Below, in pieces: positions 61,024-64,000 of a stretch of 64,000 bases of DNA. The notes under the pieces were generated by a model. That model searched no databases and was not told where the DNA came from. It saw only the letters and a list, made by a program, of their open reading frames with translations. This DNA is from Cacajao melanocephalus (lineage: Eukaryota > Chordata > Mammalia > Primates > Pitheciidae): positions 1 to 64,000 of the forward strand of contig CAUYLG010070434.1 of the NCBI GenBank assembly GCA_963573385.1. The letters are read 5' to 3'. The number at the start of each line of letters is the position of its first letter. The stretch's first letter is position 1. Made by a program: the position numbers and the translations under genes.

Positions 61024-61215
61024 CCCAGCAAACTTTTTCTATAAAGGGCCAGATAACAAATATTTTAGGCTTTGCGGGACAAATGATCTCTGTCCCAATT
61101 ACATACCTCCACCATTGTAGTGCAAAAACAACCATTCAGGGTATTTACACAAATGGGCAATGGCTGAGTTGCAATAAAACTTCATTTACAAAAGGAGGTA
61201 GCCAGCTGGATTTGC
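61024..61215 (+). mobile_element. hAT-type DNA transposon fossil
   Basis: 'cagcaaactttttctataaa', 'gggccagataacaaatattt', 'taggctttgcgggac' and 'gcaataaaacttcatttaca' are in the order of a well-known hAT-like medium-reiterated repeat whose name I cannot give with certainty. The right terminus is degraded. Confidence 0.75.
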
Positions 61216-61364
61216 ATGACCCTTGCTCTACCAGTATGAATCCCCTTTCCCAGCCAGTAGGCAGAGTCTCTTTATGAACACCTCCGGGGAAGGGGGCTAA
61301 CCTCCTCATAGCAGCCTGTTCTGTTTTCTGAAGCTTTCCCTTCTATTCACTGGAATGAACTTCC

Positions 61365-61600
61365 CTGTAACTTGTAGCCACTGTCACTTCTTCATATCCC
61401 GCACATTCTATCCTCTCCTAAATCATTCTCTCTCCCCAGAGTACTCTACGTAAACAGGCCTTCAAAAATCATTTCTTTAATTAAAGAGACATACCACCAG
61501 TTTTGCCTTCCAGAGCCCCAGAGAGTAAGTCTAACACTTCTTCCACCTGACAGCCCTTTATGCATTTGAAGACAACTATCGGATATGGCAGTTACTGTCT
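61365..61600 (-). mobile_element. L3/CR1 LINE fragment
   Basis: 'gagccccagagagtaagtct', 'aacacttcttccacctgaca' and 'gaagacaactatcgga' resemble the antisense L3/CR1 consensus (its 'ctcttccacatgacagccct', 'gaagacagctatcatg' block). A very old element. Confidence 0.65.
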
Positions 61601-62378
61601 GCACCACTCACTGGGGATCTATCCTGCAGCGTTTATTGTTAGTTTTCTTCTTCCATGTGTACATTTTTTTCCTCCTCATTTAGATGGTAAGTGAAGCATA
61701 GTCCCTGGCACATAAGCTCCGTTTAGTTTTATGAGTGAGAGTGGCAGAATGGCCACAGAAATATCAACCAACAAATCTTTTTAAACACCTTTCTCAGCAT
61801 ATTCAACTGGGACAGCTTCTGCTACTGAGGGGGATGGTGGGGGCAGCTCACCACAGTAGTGGTAAGACTGTGGCCAACTTCTTCAGTGTAAAGACTGACC
61901 ACCAAGAGGCAAAAGACCTCCTTTACCCTGCGCCACCGACCGTGCTCCTGGAGCGTGATTTTAACTGGCACTTATATAACAGCGACGCCCTTCTGGAGAA
62001 TCCTGGGGCTGGGACCATTGCCTGTTCTTGTCACACAGTCAACCCTTCCTTGGCTTCCAGTGACCCAATCTTCATCATTTTAACGTCCTGTGCTATCTAT
62101 GCCTTTCTTTAGTAACCCCTTCCCTGGAGCAATACATACATATTTTGTATTTATGTGAAGGTGCATGGTAGGCCTTCAATAATCCACTTTTAAATTTTTA
62201 AAATAATAATCTAGAGAGTATTCCTTACAAACATGCAGTCTTCCTCCAGCTATGAAATTGAGTTCTTCACAGAATTCTCACTTTCAAGACACCAGTAAAA
62301 CGAGTATGTACCAATGTTGCCTCTAACATCTATGGTTCAGGACAATTCTCTTTCTCAATCAGTAATAAAATATTCAAA
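61601..62378. other. Unique sequence
   Basis: The 125-codon frame 61735-62112 has no recognisable domain. No repeat recognised. Confidence 0.45.
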
Positions 62379-62384
62379 TAGGCT

Positions 62385-62686
62385 TTTTTTTTTTTTTTTT
62401 TTTTTTTTTGATGGAGTGTTACTCTGTCACCCAGGCTGGTGCCGTGGCATGATATAAGATAAGTGGAACTTTTGCCTCCTGGGTTAAAGCAATTCCTGTG
62501 CCTCAGCCTCCCGAGTAGCTGGGATTACAGGCATGCACCACCACACCCAACTAATTTTTGTATTTTTAGTAGACATGGGGTTTCACCATGTTGGCCAAGC
62601 TGATCTTGAACTCCTGGCCTCAAGTGACCAGCCTGCACAACCTCCCAAAGTGCTGGGATTATAGGCGTAAGCCACCACACCCAGCC
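62385..62686 (-). mobile_element. Alu, full length
   Basis: T-run (62384-62410), 'actctgtcacccaggctggt', 'gtagctgggattacaggcat', 'gtatttttagtagacatggg', 'caaagtgctgggattatagg'. Short flanking repeat taggct (62379-62384 and 62687-62692). Confidence 0.95.
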
Positions 62687-62994
62687 TAGGCTATTTTAAA
62701 AAAAATCTCTGTGAGAAAAAGGTCTTGAAGACCATAACAATGACCTCATCTCACCTAATGTCATTCTGCCTTTCCTTATTCCTTCTCCCCACTTCTGCAA
62801 AAGACAAGAGGGAGGCATTTCACAAAGTCTTGTATATTGTCCAGTTCCTGGAAATAATCAGGGCTGTCATGTCCCTGTGTGAAAGATCTGCCCATGGACA
62901 CTCACCAGGGTGGCCGAAAGCTGCAGCAAGGGCAGTGTGGGCATCTGGCCACTCTGTGCTCCTTCTAGATGAGCTGCCAGCTTTGGCGGTGCAG

Positions 62995-63235
62995 TCACTA
63001 TTTTATTCACAGAATAAAAGCAAGTGCACAGGAGACACTAGCTACATGTGGCTACTTACATTTCAATTAATTAAAATGAAATCAACTTAAAATTCAGTTC
63101 CTCAACTGCACTACTCACATTTAAAGTACTCAGTAGCCAAGTATGGGTAGTGTCTACCATATTGCAAAGTGCACACATAGAACATTCCTGTCACCAACAC
63201 TAGGATAGAAAATTCTACTGGCCAGCACTAGAGGG
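62995..63235. mobile_element. hAT-Charlie fossil (MER3/MER58-like)
   Basis: 'gctacatgtggctacttaca', 'tttcaattaattaaaatgaa', 'aaaattcagttcctcaactg', 'tctaccatattgcaaagtgc' and 'gaaaattctactggccagc' follow this repeat's order, including its partly palindromic design. Confidence 0.75.
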
Positions 63236-64000
63236 TCCACAGGTTCTTTATAAACCCTCTGCCTCTAACTGATTGCTACTCTCCAGCCAACACCTGTAGG
63301 ATTCAAGGGACACAGATCAACTGTCAAGTCCTGCAGGAGTTGTACTCTGCACCTCCTTGAAACCCAAAGAACAAATGGGGATATGGAATGCCACACCTGG
63401 TTATGCCAGACAATTAACAGCACATTATTTTAAAGGCATTTTTTAAGGAAAATGACAAAGAAATGCATAATTTGCTCTTACTTCAGGGATTTCTGCCAAA
63501 GTCCTTAGCTTTTGCAACTCCATGAAAAACTTTTACACAGAATAAAAACACTTGATTCTCATCTAGATTCTAGAAAAAAGTGGGGAGGGGGACAAGAAGC
63601 AAACTGTCTCTAGCCATTTGTTCTGAAGCTGGCATCCTTTGTATTCTTTTATGTGGTTCATTTTTGCTTTGTTACTTTGCATCAGAAAGACTGCAGGGTT
63701 GTTGATTTTTTCCCTTTTTAAAAATATAACCCCAAAGTTGCTGGGAAAGCGTTAAAATACTTATGCACCTTAGATTTATCACCAGGCAAGTAACGTTATT
63801 CAATAATCTGCCTCTAGGTAAGATAGCATTTTTTTTTTTCAGATTTATTGAAATTGCCGTCTCTCTAAAATCTAAGAACAAGAGAAAGTTGCTAATAAAT
63901 TTTCAATTTCTCATATAGTTACTTTGGAGCATGAAATTATAAGAGGAACTAAATTCGAATTCCAGGCTGCTTTTTGAAAGACAAGATGACCTCCTGATAG
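63236..64000. other. Unique sequence to window edge
   Basis: No gene or repeat recognised. T-run at about 63831-63839. Confidence 0.4.

Overview
The window is 64 kb of AT-rich primate nuclear DNA, almost certainly human. The evidence is primate-type L1 (LINE-1), dimeric Alu elements, MIR, L2, MaLR LTRs and fossil hAT/Tigger DNA transposons, with no prokaryotic signatures. I see no protein-coding exon I can defend, no functional RNA gene and no CpG island. The longest open frame (189 codons, 32064-32633) lies inside a dead L2 LINE. The content is a record of about 40 retroelement and transposon insertions in otherwise anonymous intergenic or intronic sequence.

Layout. 1-1035: L1 ORF2 with an internal inversion. 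1036-6590: mostly single-copy sequence with an L1M 3' end (4240-5000) and a MER5A (5476-5644). 6591-12010: a 5.06 kb primate L1 with a 12-bp target-site duplication (TSD), inserted in an antisense L2 and itself hit by two later L1 3' ends. 13640-14430: unclassified ancient repeat and L1M 3'UTR. 15505-16470: a three-layer nest (MIR, then MLT1-type LTR, then Tigger). 16751-17074: Alu. 17365-18930: old L1M. 20885-21264: MST-type LTR. 22105-22325: MIR. 23789-26474: a small unrecognised repeat family (A, B, C). 28815-31315: L2, L1M and MIR remnants. 31345-33225: long L2 with decayed reverse transcriptase. 34543-36920: AluJ, L1P and MIR. 39695-40765: L2 and L1M. 42260-46365: Alu, MaLR LTR, another long L2 with two insertions, and an MLT1-type LTR. 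47657-47744: U2 snRNA retropseudogene. 47976-50550: MIRs, L1M, Alu and a near-perfect hairpin. 50634-54165: dense LTR cluster in and beside an antisense L2. 54175-64000: MIR, L2, three Alus, an (AATG)9 microsatellite, a hAT fossil, an L3/CR1 fragment and a MER3/MER58-like hAT fossil, separated by unique stretches.

Nothing here works together as a pathway. The coding remnants are L1 ORF2 and L2 reverse transcriptase/endonuclease pieces broken by stops, frameshifts, deletions or lost catalytic residues. The retrovirus-derived parts are solo LTRs only. I found no undescribed biological system. The most informative features are mechanistic: two L1 inversions of the twin-priming type, a 34-bp-arm inverted repeat at 49991-50066, an Alu whose 3' tail is replaced by overlapping inverted repeats copying its own target site, a U2 fragment whose TSD overlaps U2 sequence, and the local A/B/C repeat family. 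Subfamily names come from remembered consensus sequences without a database search and should be read as family-level calls.
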